The position numbers and the translations under genes were made by a program. Below are positions 30,954-39,392 of a stretch of 64,000 nt of DNA, piece after piece; positions within the stretch are counted from its first letter, which is position 1, and every line of letters starts with the position of its first letter. Source of the stretch: Klebsiella oxytoca NBRC 105695 (lineage in GTDB: Bacteria; Pseudomonadota; Gammaproteobacteria; Enterobacterales; Enterobacteriaceae); contig NZ_BCZK01000013.1 in assembly GCF_001598695.1 (NCBI RefSeq), forward strand, positions 62,001-126,000, in the 5' to 3' direction. Under the pieces are notes generated by a model, which searched no databases, was not told the DNA's origin, and was given only the letters and a program-made list of their open reading frames with translations.

Positions 30954-32291
30954 TCATGCATTTTCGCTGGCTTGCGCGTTGTCCGCCTGACGCTGGGCGT
31001 TTGCCGCGCGACGGGAAGCAATTTTGACAAACGGCAGGTAGATAAGCACCGCGGTCAGGATGCAGATAAGCTGCGTCACCACCGCGCCCATCGAGCCCGC
31101 CGTTGACAGCCAGGCGTTGATCAGCGGCGGCGTGGTCCAGGGCACCATCACCACCGCTTTACCGGCAAAACCGGCGGCAGTCGCGAAGTAGCCGATGCTG
31201 CCGGTTACCAGCGGCGTAATAATAAAGGGGATCGCGAGGATCGGATTGAGCATGATCGGCATCCCGAAAATGACCGGTTCGTTGATATTGAACAGGCCCG
31301 GTCCAATCGACAGCTTGGCGATCTCTTTCATCTCTTTGCGTTTAGTGGCAATCATCACCGCAATCAGCAGACCAATCGTCAGTCCCGATCCGCCAATGCT
31401 CATATAGACATCCCAGAACGGCATGGTGATGATATTCGGCACTTCTTTGCCCTGCTCAAAGGCGCTCATATTGACGGTAATGGCTCCCAGCAGCAGCGGT
31501 TCGCGGATCGGTTTGATCATCTGATTACCGTGAATGCCGATAACCCAGAACAGCTGCGCGACAAACATCAGCAGCAGGATCCCCGGCAGGCTTTGCACCA
31601 CCCGCTCCAGCGGCTGCTGCACCACCTGATAGACCGCGTCATACAGATACATGCCGGTCGCCTGATGAAAAATAAAGCCAAAGGTGGCAATCACCGTGGT
31701 GGTGATAATGGCCGGGATCAGCGCGGAAAATGATGCCGATACGTTGGGCGGCACGGTATCCGGCATCTTAATCTTCAGCCCCTTACGGCCCTCCAGCCAG
31801 CAGTAGATCTCCACCGACAGAATAGCGATAAACATGCCAAGGAACAGGCTGCGGGTATCGGAGAACTGGCGCAGCAGGACATCCTTCACTTCATGCATTT
31901 GCCCGTCGACCATCATCTCGACGGTGGTCGGCGTGACGCAGATAAAGCAGATCACCGCCAGCAGTCCGGGGAACAGGCTCTTAATGCCGTTAATCCGCCC
32001 CAGCTCAATGCCAATAAGGAACACCGCGCCAATATTGAGAAAGTTAAGGGTGGCGTAGTTGATCGCGCTGGTAATAGGTTTGAGCGCCGCCAGAAAAGAG
32101 AGCGCCTGAAAGCTGGCGAGGCCGTTTTTTGGATCCAGCACCATATTGGAGATCAGCACCGAAAAGGCGCCAACGATGATCACCGGCATCAGGGTAATAA
32201 AGGCGGATTTTATCGCCATGATGTAGCGGTAGCTGTTGAATTTCGTGGCGAAACTCCCCAGTGAGTCGATCAGTTTGTCCTGCAATGCCAT
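30954..32291 (-). CDS. PTS EIIC component, cellobiose/lactose family
   Basis: A 445-residue membrane permease of the Lac/cellobiose EIIC family with about ten hydrophobic segments. Signatures are FWVIGIHGNQM and GPGLFNINEPVIFGMPIMLNPI. The family takes up beta-glucosides with phosphorylation by separate EIIA and EIIB proteins; neither is encoded in this window, so it must borrow them. The ATG of MALQDKLIDSLG is preceded by GAGG and is preferred over an 18-codon longer start. It is first in the minus-strand operon EIIC-GH1-GntR-GNAT and divergent from a LacI regulator. Confidence 0.9.
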   Translation of the reverse strand: MALQDKLIDSLGSFATKFNSYRYIMAIKSAFITLMPVIIVGAFSVLISNMVLDPKNGLASFQALSFLAALKPITSAINYATLNFLNIGAVFLIGIELGRINGIKSLFPGLLAVICFICVTPTTVEMMVDGQMHEVKDVLLRQFSDTRSLFLGMFIAILSVEIYCWLEGRKGLKIKMPDTVPPNVSASFSALIPAIITTTVIATFGFIFHQATGMYLYDAVYQVVQQPLERVVQSLPGILLLMFVAQLFWVIGIHGNQMIKPIREPLLLGAITVNMSAFEQGKEVPNIITMPFWDVYMSIGGSGLTIGLLIAVMIATKRKEMKEIAKLSIGPGLFNINEPVIFGMPIMLNPILAIPFIITPLVTGSIGYFATAAGFAGKAVVMVPWTTPPLINAWLSTAGSMGAVVTQLICILTAVLIYLPFVKIASRRAANAQRQADNAQASENA

Positions 32292-32347
32292 AGAGGATAC
32301 CTCAGTTTTAAGGGCTTTTAGCGCACCAGGTGTACAGCCAAACACCT

Positions 32348-32446
32348 ATTGGCATACCAAAAAATAGCCACTGGTGAGAATAAGTTCTGTGATTAAGCTC
32401 CCAACTCGTTTATTGGTATTCCAGAAAGGCGGAAATTGGCATACCG
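32348..32446. promoter_or_regulatory. Three ExuR/UxuR-type operator sites upstream of the EIIC operon
   Basis: Three similar sites sit in the 294-base divergent interval: ATTGGCATACCAA (32348-32360), ATTGGTATTCCAG (32412-32424) and ATTGGCATACCG (32435-32446). They match the ATTGGTATACCAAT palindrome of the FadR/UxuR branch of GntR regulators and do not resemble the CG-centred operators of LacI proteins. Centres are 64 and 23 bases apart. They are probably bound by the regulator encoded at 28677-29450. Confidence 0.7.
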
Positions 32447-32585
32447 CATTTGCAGTTTTATTTTCCGCGCGATCAATTCCTGTAAAAGCGTGATCGCGAT
32501 AGTTTTTTGCGCCGCCATCAAGCCATATCCCCCTGAATGTCTGTGATAAACTGCGGGTTACCACGTGATATCAGGAATCGGATGA

Positions 32586-33596
32586 ATGGCTACAATGCTG
32601 GATGTCTCAATTCGCGCAGGCGTCTCTAAAGCGACGGTTTCCCGCGTGTTGAACGGCACGGGTCAGGTGAAAGAGAGCACCCGCCAACAGGTTTTTAAGG
32701 CGATGGAAGAGCTGGGCTATCGGCCTAATTTTCTCGCCCGCTCGCTGGCGAACCGCACCAGCAACAGTATCGGACTGGTGGTTTCTACCTTTGACGGCTT
32801 CTATTTTGGCCGCCTGCTGCAGCAGGCTTCCCGCCAGACGGAAGCCTGGGGTAAACAGCTGATCGTTACCGACGGCCACGATGCGCCGGAACGTGAAGAA
32901 GAGGCGGTGCAGATGCTGGCCGACCGCCAGTGCGATGCTATCGTGCTTTACACCCGCCATATGAGCGAAAAGAAAATCATGTCGCTGATTGAATCCATCG
33001 ACATGCCGCTGGTGGTGATTAACCGTGATGTAAGCCAGGCGAGAGAGCGCTGCGTGTTTTTCGAACAGCAAGATGCAGCGTTTCAGGCGGTGGAATATCT
33101 GATAACCCAGGGCCATCGCGATATCGCCTGTATTACCGTACCGATGCACACGCCGACGGGTAAAGCTCGCCTGGAAGGCTATCGTAACGCGTTGAAAAAG
33201 CACGGCATTAAGTGGGATCCGGCGAAAGTGAAATACGGCGACTCCACCATGAGCCGCGGCTATGAACTCTGCTGCGAGCTGCTGGAAGAGAAAACGCCGT
33301 TTAGCGCGCTGTTTTCCTGTAACGATGATATGGCGCTGGGCGCTTCGAAGGCGCTGCACCAGGCAGGGCTGCGGATCCCGCAGGATATTTCGCTGTTTGG
33401 CTTTGATGACGCGCCGAGCGCTAAATGGCTGGAACCTGGGCTATCGACGGTCTATCTGCCGATCGATAACATGATCACCACCGCTATCGATCAGGCGATC
33501 AAGCTGGCTAACGGTCAGCCGATCGAAACCATACCGCCGTTTACCGGCAAACTGGTGCTGCGCGAGTCGGTCACCACCGGGCCGTATTACGCATAA
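32586..33596 (+). CDS. LacI-family transcriptional regulator, AscG-like
   Basis: A 336-residue LacI-family regulator. The HTH is MATMLDVSIRAGVSKATVSRVLNGTGQV (residues 1-28), then the hinge RPNFLARSLANRTSN; the sugar-binding domain includes CNDDMALGASKALHQAGLRIPQDISLFGFDD. Length and pattern resemble AscG, repressor of a beta-glucoside PTS/phospho-glucosidase operon in E. coli. It is divergent from the EIIC operon and probably controls it together with the GntR-type regulator. The effector is unknown. Confidence 0.88.
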   Translation: MATMLDVSIRAGVSKATVSRVLNGTGQVKESTRQQVFKAMEELGYRPNFLARSLANRTSNSIGLVVSTFDGFYFGRLLQQASRQTEAWGKQLIVTDGHDAPEREEEAVQMLADRQCDAIVLYTRHMSEKKIMSLIESIDMPLVVINRDVSQARERCVFFEQQDAAFQAVEYLITQGHRDIACITVPMHTPTGKARLEGYRNALKKHGIKWDPAKVKYGDSTMSRGYELCCELLEEKTPFSALFSCNDDMALGASKALHQAGLRIPQDISLFGFDDAPSAKWLEPGLSTVYLPIDNMITTAIDQAIKLANGQPIETIPPFTGKLVLRESVTTGPYYA

Positions 33597-33599
33597 TTA

Positions 33600-33635
33600 G
33601 CGGGCCCGATAAGCAAAGCGCCATCGGGCAGCGCC
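33600..33635. repeat. REP-like palindrome between the LacI gene and lysA
   Basis: GCCCGAT-AAGCAAAGCGCC-ATCGGGC (33604-33629) is a short REP-type hairpin filling the gap between two convergent stops. There is no clear U-run on either strand, so termination is possible but weak. Confidence 0.6.
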
Positions 33636-34898
33636 TTACAGCTGCTCGAGCGCCAGCAGCTCTTCGATAGTCTGACGGCGGCGGATCAGCCGCGCTTTAC
33701 CGTTGTCGAACAGCACTTCCGGCAGTAGCGGACGACTATTGTAGTTTGAGGACATCGACGCGCCGTAAGCGCCGGTATCGTGCAGCACCAGATAATCGCC
33801 CGGCACCACCGCAGGCAGCAGGCGGGTTTCCACTTTCCCTCCCTCCTGCTGGGTAAAGACATCGCCCGATTCGCACAGCGGCCCGGCCACCACGGTTTCT
33901 ATCTCCGCTGCGGCGCTCAGATCGCGGCCGTCCGCGGCCAGAGCGGTAATATGGTGATAGCTGCCGTACATCGCCGGACGCATCAAATCATTAAAACCGG
34001 CGTCAATCAGCACGAAGTGGCGGCTGCCCATCTCTTTTACGCTGCGAACCTGAGAAACCAGCACGCCGGATTCCGCCACCAGGAAGCGACCCGGTTCGAT
34101 CTCAAGCGCGACCGGATGGCCCAAGTGTTTAGCGACCTGTTCACGCGCCGCGTTCCACAGGCCGAAATAGTGATCGGTATCGATCGCCTCTTCGCCTTCG
34201 CGGTAAGGGATCGACAGCCCGCCGCCGGCGGAGATCGCCTGCAGATCCTGACCGAATTCGACAACCTGACGCACCATCGCGCCGCAGACCTGCTCCAGGT
34301 GGCCGTAGTCTACGCCGGAGCCGATATGCATATGAATTCCCACCAGCTGTAGCTGATAACGACGCATCACTTCCAGCGCCGCCGTTAAATGACTGTGCCA
34401 GATGCCGTGCTTGCTGTTTTCGCCGCCGGTATTGGTTTTTTGGCTATGACCGTGACCGAACCCCGGGTTAACCCGCAACCAGACGCGATGGCCCGGTGAA
34501 ACTTCGCCCAGCTGGCTCAGCATATCAATTGAGCCGGCGTTGACCGGGATCTGCAGTTCTTTCACCCGCGCCAGGGTTGCATCGTCGATCAGATCAGCGG
34601 TAAAGACGATATCTTCCGGATGCTGATGCGGATCGTATCCGGCAGCCAGCGCGCGCTCGATCTCGCCCAACGACACCGAATCCACCTTCACGCCCTGCTC
34701 GCGCATCAGGCGAAGGATGTGGATATTCGAGCAGGCCTTCTGCGCAAAACGCACTACGTCGAACTTGCTCAACTGAGCAATCTGGCGGCGGATAATTTGC
34801 GCGTCGTAGACCCAAACCGGGCAGCCGAACTCGGCGGGCAAACGCAGCAGATTGTCTGCGTTCAGGTCGGTATTGGTGGCGTAAAGCGAGTGTGGCAT
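33636..34898 (-). CDS. lysA: Diaminopimelate decarboxylase
   Basis: LysA decarboxylates meso-diaminopimelate to L-lysine with PLP. The 420 residues equal the E. coli length. The PLP lysine lies in VRFAQKACSNIHILRLM, the PLP-phosphate glycine loop is SAGGGLSIPYREGE, and the substrate-binding Cys is in GPLCESGDVF. It is divergent from lysR, with 134 bases between the starts, the arrangement needed for LysR activation in lysine shortage. Confidence 0.98.
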   Translation of the reverse strand: MPHSLYATNTDLNADNLLRLPAEFGCPVWVYDAQIIRRQIAQLSKFDVVRFAQKACSNIHILRLMREQGVKVDSVSLGEIERALAAGYDPHQHPEDIVFTADLIDDATLARVKELQIPVNAGSIDMLSQLGEVSPGHRVWLRVNPGFGHGHSQKTNTGGENSKHGIWHSHLTAALEVMRRYQLQLVGIHMHIGSGVDYGHLEQVCGAMVRQVVEFGQDLQAISAGGGLSIPYREGEEAIDTDHYFGLWNAAREQVAKHLGHPVALEIEPGRFLVAESGVLVSQVRSVKEMGSRHFVLIDAGFNDLMRPAMYGSYHHITALAADGRDLSAAAEIETVVAGPLCESGDVFTQQEGGKVETRLLPAVVPGDYLVLHDTGAYGASMSSNYNSRPLLPEVLFDNGKARLIRRRQTIEELLALEQL

Positions 34899-35032
34899 AA
34901 AGAACTCCGGTGCTGTGTGTGCGTTATCTCTGTTTTTTTACGATTACGCCACAGCGCGTGGGGAATAAAAAATATCGTTTTATTGCCAGTCTATGCAAAA
35001 ATGATATGGCTTGCGTTACTTAAGGAACACTC

Positions 35033-35959
35033 ATGCCCGCCGTTAATCTGCGTCATATTGAAATCTTCCATGCCGTCATGACCACCGGCAATCTGACCGA
35101 GGCCGCAAGAATGCTGCATACCTCGCAGCCGACCGTCAGCCGCGAGCTGGCGCGTTTTGAAAAGGTGCTGGGATTAACGCTGTTCGCCCGCGCCCGCGGC
35201 CGTCTGCAGCCAACGGTTCAGGGTTTACGCCTGTTTGAAGAGGTGCAGCGCTCCTGGTACGGCCTGGACAGAATCGTCAGCGCTGCGGAAAGCCTGCGCG
35301 AGTTCCGCCAGGGCGAACTGTCGGTCGCCTGTCTGCCGGTATTTTCCCAATCATTCCTGCCGCTACTGCTGGAGCCTTTTTTGACGCGCTACCCGGAGGT
35401 CAGCCTGCAAATCGTCCCGCAGGAGTCACCGCTGCTGGAGGAGTGGCTTTCCGCCCAGCGCCACGATCTGGGATTGACGGAGACCCTGCATACTCCCGCC
35501 GGAACCGAGCGTACGCCCCTGTTGACCCTGAATGAAGTGTGCGTATTGCCGCAGGGCCATCCGCTTGCCGCTAAGCAAGTATTAACGCCTGCAGACTTTA
35601 ATGGTGAAAACTATATTAGCCTGTCGCGCACCGACAGCTACCGTCAGCTGCTCGATGCGCTGTTTCATGAACATCAGGTGAAACGGCGGATGGTGGTGGA
35701 AACGCACAGCGCCGCCTCCATTTGCGCTATGGTGCGCGCCGGAGTCGGCATTTCAGTGGTTAACCCGCTCACCGCGCTCGATTATGCCGGGAACGGCGTG
35801 GTGGTCCGACGCTTTAGCGTTGAAGTGCCTTTTACCGTAAGCCTGGTTCGCCCGCTCCACCGACCGGGATCCGCGCTGGTCGATGCGTTTGCACTGCATT
35901 TGCAAAACAGCATGTCTCGCATCCTGACCCCGCTCGAAGCGGTACTTACGAAAGCATAA
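35033..35959 (+). CDS. lysR: Transcriptional activator of lysA
   Basis: LysR is the founding member of the LTTR family. The 308-residue protein (E. coli 311) has the N-terminal [46 protein letters not shown] and a periplasmic-binding-like effector domain that senses diaminopimelate/lysine. It is divergent from lysA, which it activates, and represses itself. Its 3' end overlaps the convergent ygeA by 14 bases. Confidence 0.97.
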   Translation: MPAVNLRHIEIFHAVMTTGNLTEAARMLHTSQPTVSRELARFEKVLGLTLFARARGRLQPTVQGLRLFEEVQRSWYGLDRIVSAAESLREFRQGELSVACLPVFSQSFLPLLLEPFLTRYPEVSLQIVPQESPLLEEWLSAQRHDLGLTETLHTPAGTERTPLLTLNEVCVLPQGHPLAAKQVLTPADFNGENYISLSRTDSYRQLLDALFHEHQVKRRMVVETHSAASICAMVRAGVGISVVNPLTALDYAGNGVVVRRFSVEVPFTVSLVRPLHRPGSALVDAFALHLQNSMSRILTPLEAVLTKA

Positions 35960-36638
35960 ACTCCACCGCGTCCGCCGCATGAATCGCTGTGGTATCAAAC
36001 ACCGGCAGCGGACTGCTCTCTTCCGGTACCAGCAGGCCGATTTCGGTGCAGCCAAAAATGACCCCTTCCGCCCCCTGCTCCGCCAGAGCGTCAATGACCT
36101 GCAGATAGTAGTCGCGTGAATGCGCGTTAAAGACGCCGAGGCACAGTTCATCAAAAATGATCTGGTTAATCCGCGTGCGATCTTCAGCTTCCGGAATCAG
36201 CGTATCAATAGCAAACTGCTGCTGCAGGCGGCCGCGATAAAAATCCTGTTCCATGGTATAGCGCGTGCCTAATAGCGCAACGCGGCGCTGGCCCTTTGCG
36301 ATAATCGCTCGTCCGGTAGCGTCGGCAATATGCAAAAACGGCACGTCGCAGCGCGTTTCTATCGCCTGCGCGACTTTATGCATGGTGTTGGTACACAGGA
36401 CGATCCCTTCGGCGCCCGCCTGCTGCAGGCCGAAGGCCGCCTGCGCGAGGATCTCGCCCGCGCGTTCCCAGTCGCCGTTTGACTGACAGGCTTCAATTTC
36501 GTGGAAATCGACGCTGTGCAACAGCAGGCTGGCGGAGTGCAGACCGCCGAGGCGTGATTTAATACCTTCATTTATCAACCGGTAGTAAGGAATCGTTGAT
36601 TCCCAGCTCATACCGCCTAACAGACCAATCGTTTTCAT
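35946..36638 (-). CDS. ygeA: Broad-specificity amino acid racemase YgeA
   Basis: A 230-residue member of the Asp/Glu racemase family, same length as E. coli YgeA, which racemises several amino acids such as homoserine. The two catalytic cysteines lie in [11 protein letters not shown] and [11 protein letters not shown]. The ATG of [15 protein letters not shown] is the family start; an upstream extension of 18 codons has no support. Position next to lysR is conserved. Confidence 0.94.
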   Translation of the reverse strand: MKTIGLLGGMSWESTIPYYRLINEGIKSRLGGLHSASLLLHSVDFHEIEACQSNGDWERAGEILAQAAFGLQQAGAEGIVLCTNTMHKVAQAIETRCDVPFLHIADATGRAIIAKGQRRVALLGTRYTMEQDFYRGRLQQQFAIDTLIPEAEDRTRINQIIFDELCLGVFNAHSRDYYLQVIDALAEQGAEGVIFGCTEIGLLVPEESSPLPVFDTTAIHAADAVEFMLS

Positions 36639-36737
36639 CATCCCTCCTTGTGTGAGTTTTTCAGTAGAACAAAGTTGTGATCGACTTTCCACTTCTCCCG
36701 ACGATCGTTTCCTTTTTCAGGATTATGGGATAGATTA

Positions 36738-36756
36738 AATGAAACATTGTTTCATT
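36738..36756. promoter_or_regulatory. KdgR operator upstream of kdgF
   Basis: AATGAAACATTGTTTCATT matches the KdgR consensus AATRAAAYRNYRTTTYATT at every position and is palindromic. It ends 19 bases before the kdgF start codon, placing it around the ribosome site and just downstream of any promoter, a layout fit for repression. Confidence 0.9.
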
Positions 36757-36774
36757 TAATCACAGGACCATCGG

Positions 36775-37101
36775 ATGTTTATTTTTCATAAAGAGACCAC
36801 CCTTGAAGATCTGGGTAATGGCGTCACGCGCCGCATTCTTGCGCACGATGGCAAAATGATGGCGGTTGAAGTGAACTTCGAACAAGGCGCCATTGGGCCG
36901 ATGCATAACCACCCCCATGAACAGCTTACCTACGTGCTCTCAGGCGAGTTCGAGTTCACCATCGGTGATGAAAAGCACGTGGTCAGCGCCGGCGATACGC
37001 TCTACAAGAAACCGGAAATTATGCACGGCTGCGTTTGCCTCAAGGCGGGAACGCTGCTGGATACCTTCACCCCTGTTCGTCAGGATTTTCTGCAAAAGTA
37101 G
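36775..37101 (+). CDS. kdgF: Cupin protein KdgF (unsaturated uronate converting enzyme)
   Basis: A 108-residue single-domain cupin. The metal set is visible as H-N-H-P-H-E-Q (cupin motif 1, GPMHNHPHEQLTYVLSGEFEF) and the later His in PEIMHGCVC. KdgF converts the 4,5-unsaturated galacturonate released by oligogalacturonate lyases to the linear 5-keto-4-deoxyuronate (DKI). A perfect KdgR box lies directly upstream, and the tog uptake operon follows, so this is the monomer-processing step of the pectin pathway. Confidence 0.9.
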   Translation: MFIFHKETTLEDLGNGVTRRILAHDGKMMAVEVNFEQGAIGPMHNHPHEQLTYVLSGEFEFTIGDEKHVVSAGDTLYKKPEIMHGCVCLKAGTLLDTFTPVRQDFLQK

Positions 37102-37594
37102 CTCTTCATCTCCAGGGCATGCCGCGCATGCCCACCATTTTCTGAACTTTTCCGCTACAAATAATTGTCATAAAGTATGTCGCACCGCAATGATTAGCAG
37201 CGCAAGCAATTTCGCCTGACCAGCCTCTCTCCGTCGGACTCTCATCCGTATCTCTGACCTCTCATCTCTGCAAAATGCGCGCTCCAGCACCTTTTTGAAA
37301 CATCGTTTCGACTTTGATCACATTTCCGCGATCAACCGAATGACTCCGTAATAAATAGCAATAAAATAAAATTAAAACGGCGTTTTACAAAATCAGGACA
37401 CCGGGTAAGACAAAATCAAAAAACACATGTTCTTCAGGGATAAGAAGAAAGAAAAGTTTTAACCAATCAACCATCGCCAGGGAAGGATTTACCGCTGACA
37501 TACCAGGAACGCATTAACTTTCCGGCGGCACGGGCCGCGGGAAAGGCAGTAACCCCGAATCCGTATTACAAACTCGTAAGCCAGGTAGGTATGT
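37102..37594 (+). promoter_or_regulatory. Long leader of the tog operon with two KdgR boxes
   Basis: The 493 non-coding bases upstream of togM contain two KdgR-type boxes: TTTGAAACATCGTTTCGAC (37294-37312) and ATTAAAACGGCGTTTTACA (37371-37389), both with the AAA-N5-TTT core. A partial CRP half site TGATCACA overlaps the right edge of the first (37314-37322). A GC-rich imperfect hairpin (CTTTCC...GGAAAG, 37518-37546) lies about 50 bases before togM and could structure the mRNA leader. No small gene is supported. Confidence 0.75.
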
Positions 37595-38485
37595 ATGAAT
37601 GAAAACAAAATGCTGGGATTGGCATGGATATCGCCCTACATCATAGGGTTGATAGTCTTTACCGCCTTTCCCTTTGTTTCATCTTTCTTCCTCAGTTTCA
37701 CTGAGTACGATTTGATGAGTCCACCGGTGTTTAACGGCATCGAAAACTATCGCTACATGCTGACCGAAGATGGCCTCTTCTGGAAATCCATGGGCGTGAC
37801 GTTCGCGTATGTCTTTTTAACCATCCCGTTAAAACTGGCTTTCGCTCTGGGGATCGCGTTTGTCCTCAACTTTAAGCTGCGCGGCATCGGTTTTTTCCGT
37901 ACCGCCTACTACATCCCGTCGATACTGGGTAGCTCGGTGGCGATTGCCGTATTGTGGCGCGCGCTGTTTGCTATCGACGGCCTGCTGAACAGCTTTATCG
38001 GCGTGCTCGGCTTCGACCCGGTCAACTGGCTCGGCGAGCCTTCGCTGGCCCTGATGTCCGTTACCCTGCTGCGCGTCTGGCAGTTTGGCTCAGCGATGGT
38101 CATCTTCCTTGCGGCGCTGCAGAACGTTCCACAATCACAATATGAAGCGGCGATGATCGATGGCGCTTCAAAATGGCAGATGTTTATGAAGGTCACGGTG
38201 CCGCTAATCACACCAGTGATTTTCTTCAACTTCATCATGCAGACTACCCAGGCGTTCCAGGAGTTTACCGGCCCGTACGTCATCACCGGAGGCGGCCCAA
38301 CCTACTCCACCTATCTGTTCTCGCTCTATATCTACGACACCGCCTTTAAGTACTTCGATATGGGCTACGGTGCAGCGCTGGCATGGGTGCTGTTCCTGGT
38401 GGTCGCGGTGTTTGCCGCCATTGCGTTTAAGTCTTCGAAATATTGGGTGTTCTACTCCGCCGATAAGGGAGGCAAAAATGGCTGA
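37595..38485 (+). CDS. togM: Oligogalacturonide ABC transporter permease TogM
   Basis: A 296-residue inner-membrane permease of the MalF/UgpA type with six predicted helices. The EAA loop that docks the ATPase reads SQYEAAMIDGASKWQMFMKVTVPLITPV. TogMNAB imports short oligogalacturonides in Dickeya; gene order, length and the two KdgR boxes upstream support the same role here. It overlaps togN by eight bases. Confidence 0.88.
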   Translation: MNENKMLGLAWISPYIIGLIVFTAFPFVSSFFLSFTEYDLMSPPVFNGIENYRYMLTEDGLFWKSMGVTFAYVFLTIPLKLAFALGIAFVLNFKLRGIGFFRTAYYIPSILGSSVAIAVLWRALFAIDGLLNSFIGVLGFDPVNWLGEPSLALMSVTLLRVWQFGSAMVIFLAALQNVPQSQYEAAMIDGASKWQMFMKVTVPLITPVIFFNFIMQTTQAFQEFTGPYVITGGGPTYSTYLFSLYIYDTAFKYFDMGYGAALAWVLFLVVAVFAAIAFKSSKYWVFYSADKGGKNG

Positions 38486-39380
38486 TATCCAACAAATCAC
38501 TGAAGCAAGGGACGTCGCTGAACGTGAAGTCGCGCGGACGCTGCGCCGTGAAAAAATAAGCCGCTCGATTCGCTATGTGATCCTGCTGTTCGTCGGCCTG
38601 CTGATGCTCTACCCGCTGGTATGGATGTTCTCGGCGTCGTTCAAACCGAACCATGAGATCTTCACCACCCTGAGTCTGTGGCCTGCCCACGCGACCTGGG
38701 ATGGCTTTATCAACGGCTGGAAAACCGGCACCGAGTACAACTTCGGCCACTACATGCTGAACACCTTTAAGTATGTGATCCCGAAAGTGCTGCTGACCAT
38801 TATCTCCTCCACCATCGTGGCCTACGGCTTTGCCCGCTTCGAAATCCCGTGGAAGAAATTCTGGTTCGCTACGCTGATCACCACCATGCTCCTGCCGAGC
38901 ACCGTACTGCTGATCCCGCAGTATCTGATGTTCCGCGAAATGGGCATGCTGAACAGCTATCTGCCGCTGTACCTGCCGCTGGCCTTCGCCACTCAGGGGT
39001 TCTTCGTCTTCATGCTGATTCAGTTCCTGCGCGGCGTTCCGCGCGACATGGAAGAAGCGGCGCAGATTGACGGCTGCAACTCCATTCAGGTGCTGTGGTA
39101 CGTGGTGGTGCCAATTCTGAAACCGGCGATTATCTCGGTGGCGCTGTTCCAGTTCATGTGGTCCATGAACGACTTTATCGGTCCGCTGATTTACGTCTAC
39201 AGCGTGGATAAATACCCCATCGCGCTGGCGCTGAAAATGTCCATCGACGTCACGGAAGGCGCTCCGTGGAACGAAATTCTGGCAATGGCGAGTATCTCCA
39301 TTCTGCCGTCCATCATCGTGTTCTTCCTGGCACAACGCTACTTCGTACAGGGCGTTACCAGCAGCGGAATTAAAGGTTAA
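38478..39380 (+). CDS. togN: Oligogalacturonide ABC transporter permease TogN
   Basis: A 300-residue MalG-type permease with six helices and the EAA loop MEEAAQIDGCNSIQVLWYVVVPILKPA. The ATG at 38478 follows a GGAGG site and gives the family length; a 36-codon upstream extension in the togM region is not used. The cytoplasmic N-terminus (ADIQQITEARDVAEREVARTLRREK) is charged and may be helical. It pairs with TogM as the membrane channel. Confidence 0.88.
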   Translation: MADIQQITEARDVAEREVARTLRREKISRSIRYVILLFVGLLMLYPLVWMFSASFKPNHEIFTTLSLWPAHATWDGFINGWKTGTEYNFGHYMLNTFKYVIPKVLLTIISSTIVAYGFARFEIPWKKFWFATLITTMLLPSTVLLIPQYLMFREMGMLNSYLPLYLPLAFATQGFFVFMLIQFLRGVPRDMEEAAQIDGCNSIQVLWYVVVPILKPAIISVALFQFMWSMNDFIGPLIYVYSVDKYPIALALKMSIDVTEGAPWNEILAMASISILPSIIVFFLAQRYFVQGVTSSGIKG

Positions 39381-39392
39381 GAGGGAAATATC

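Noticed and set aside
32586-33596. LacI-type gene as the direct binder of the ATTGGCATACCAA sites
   Set aside because: LacI-family operators are even palindromes centred on CG; these sites fit the FadR/UxuR branch of GntR regulators instead.
34899-35032. Lysine riboswitch before lysA
   Set aside because: The interval is only 134 bases, shared with the divergent lysR, and lacks the L-box folds; control by LysR explains it.
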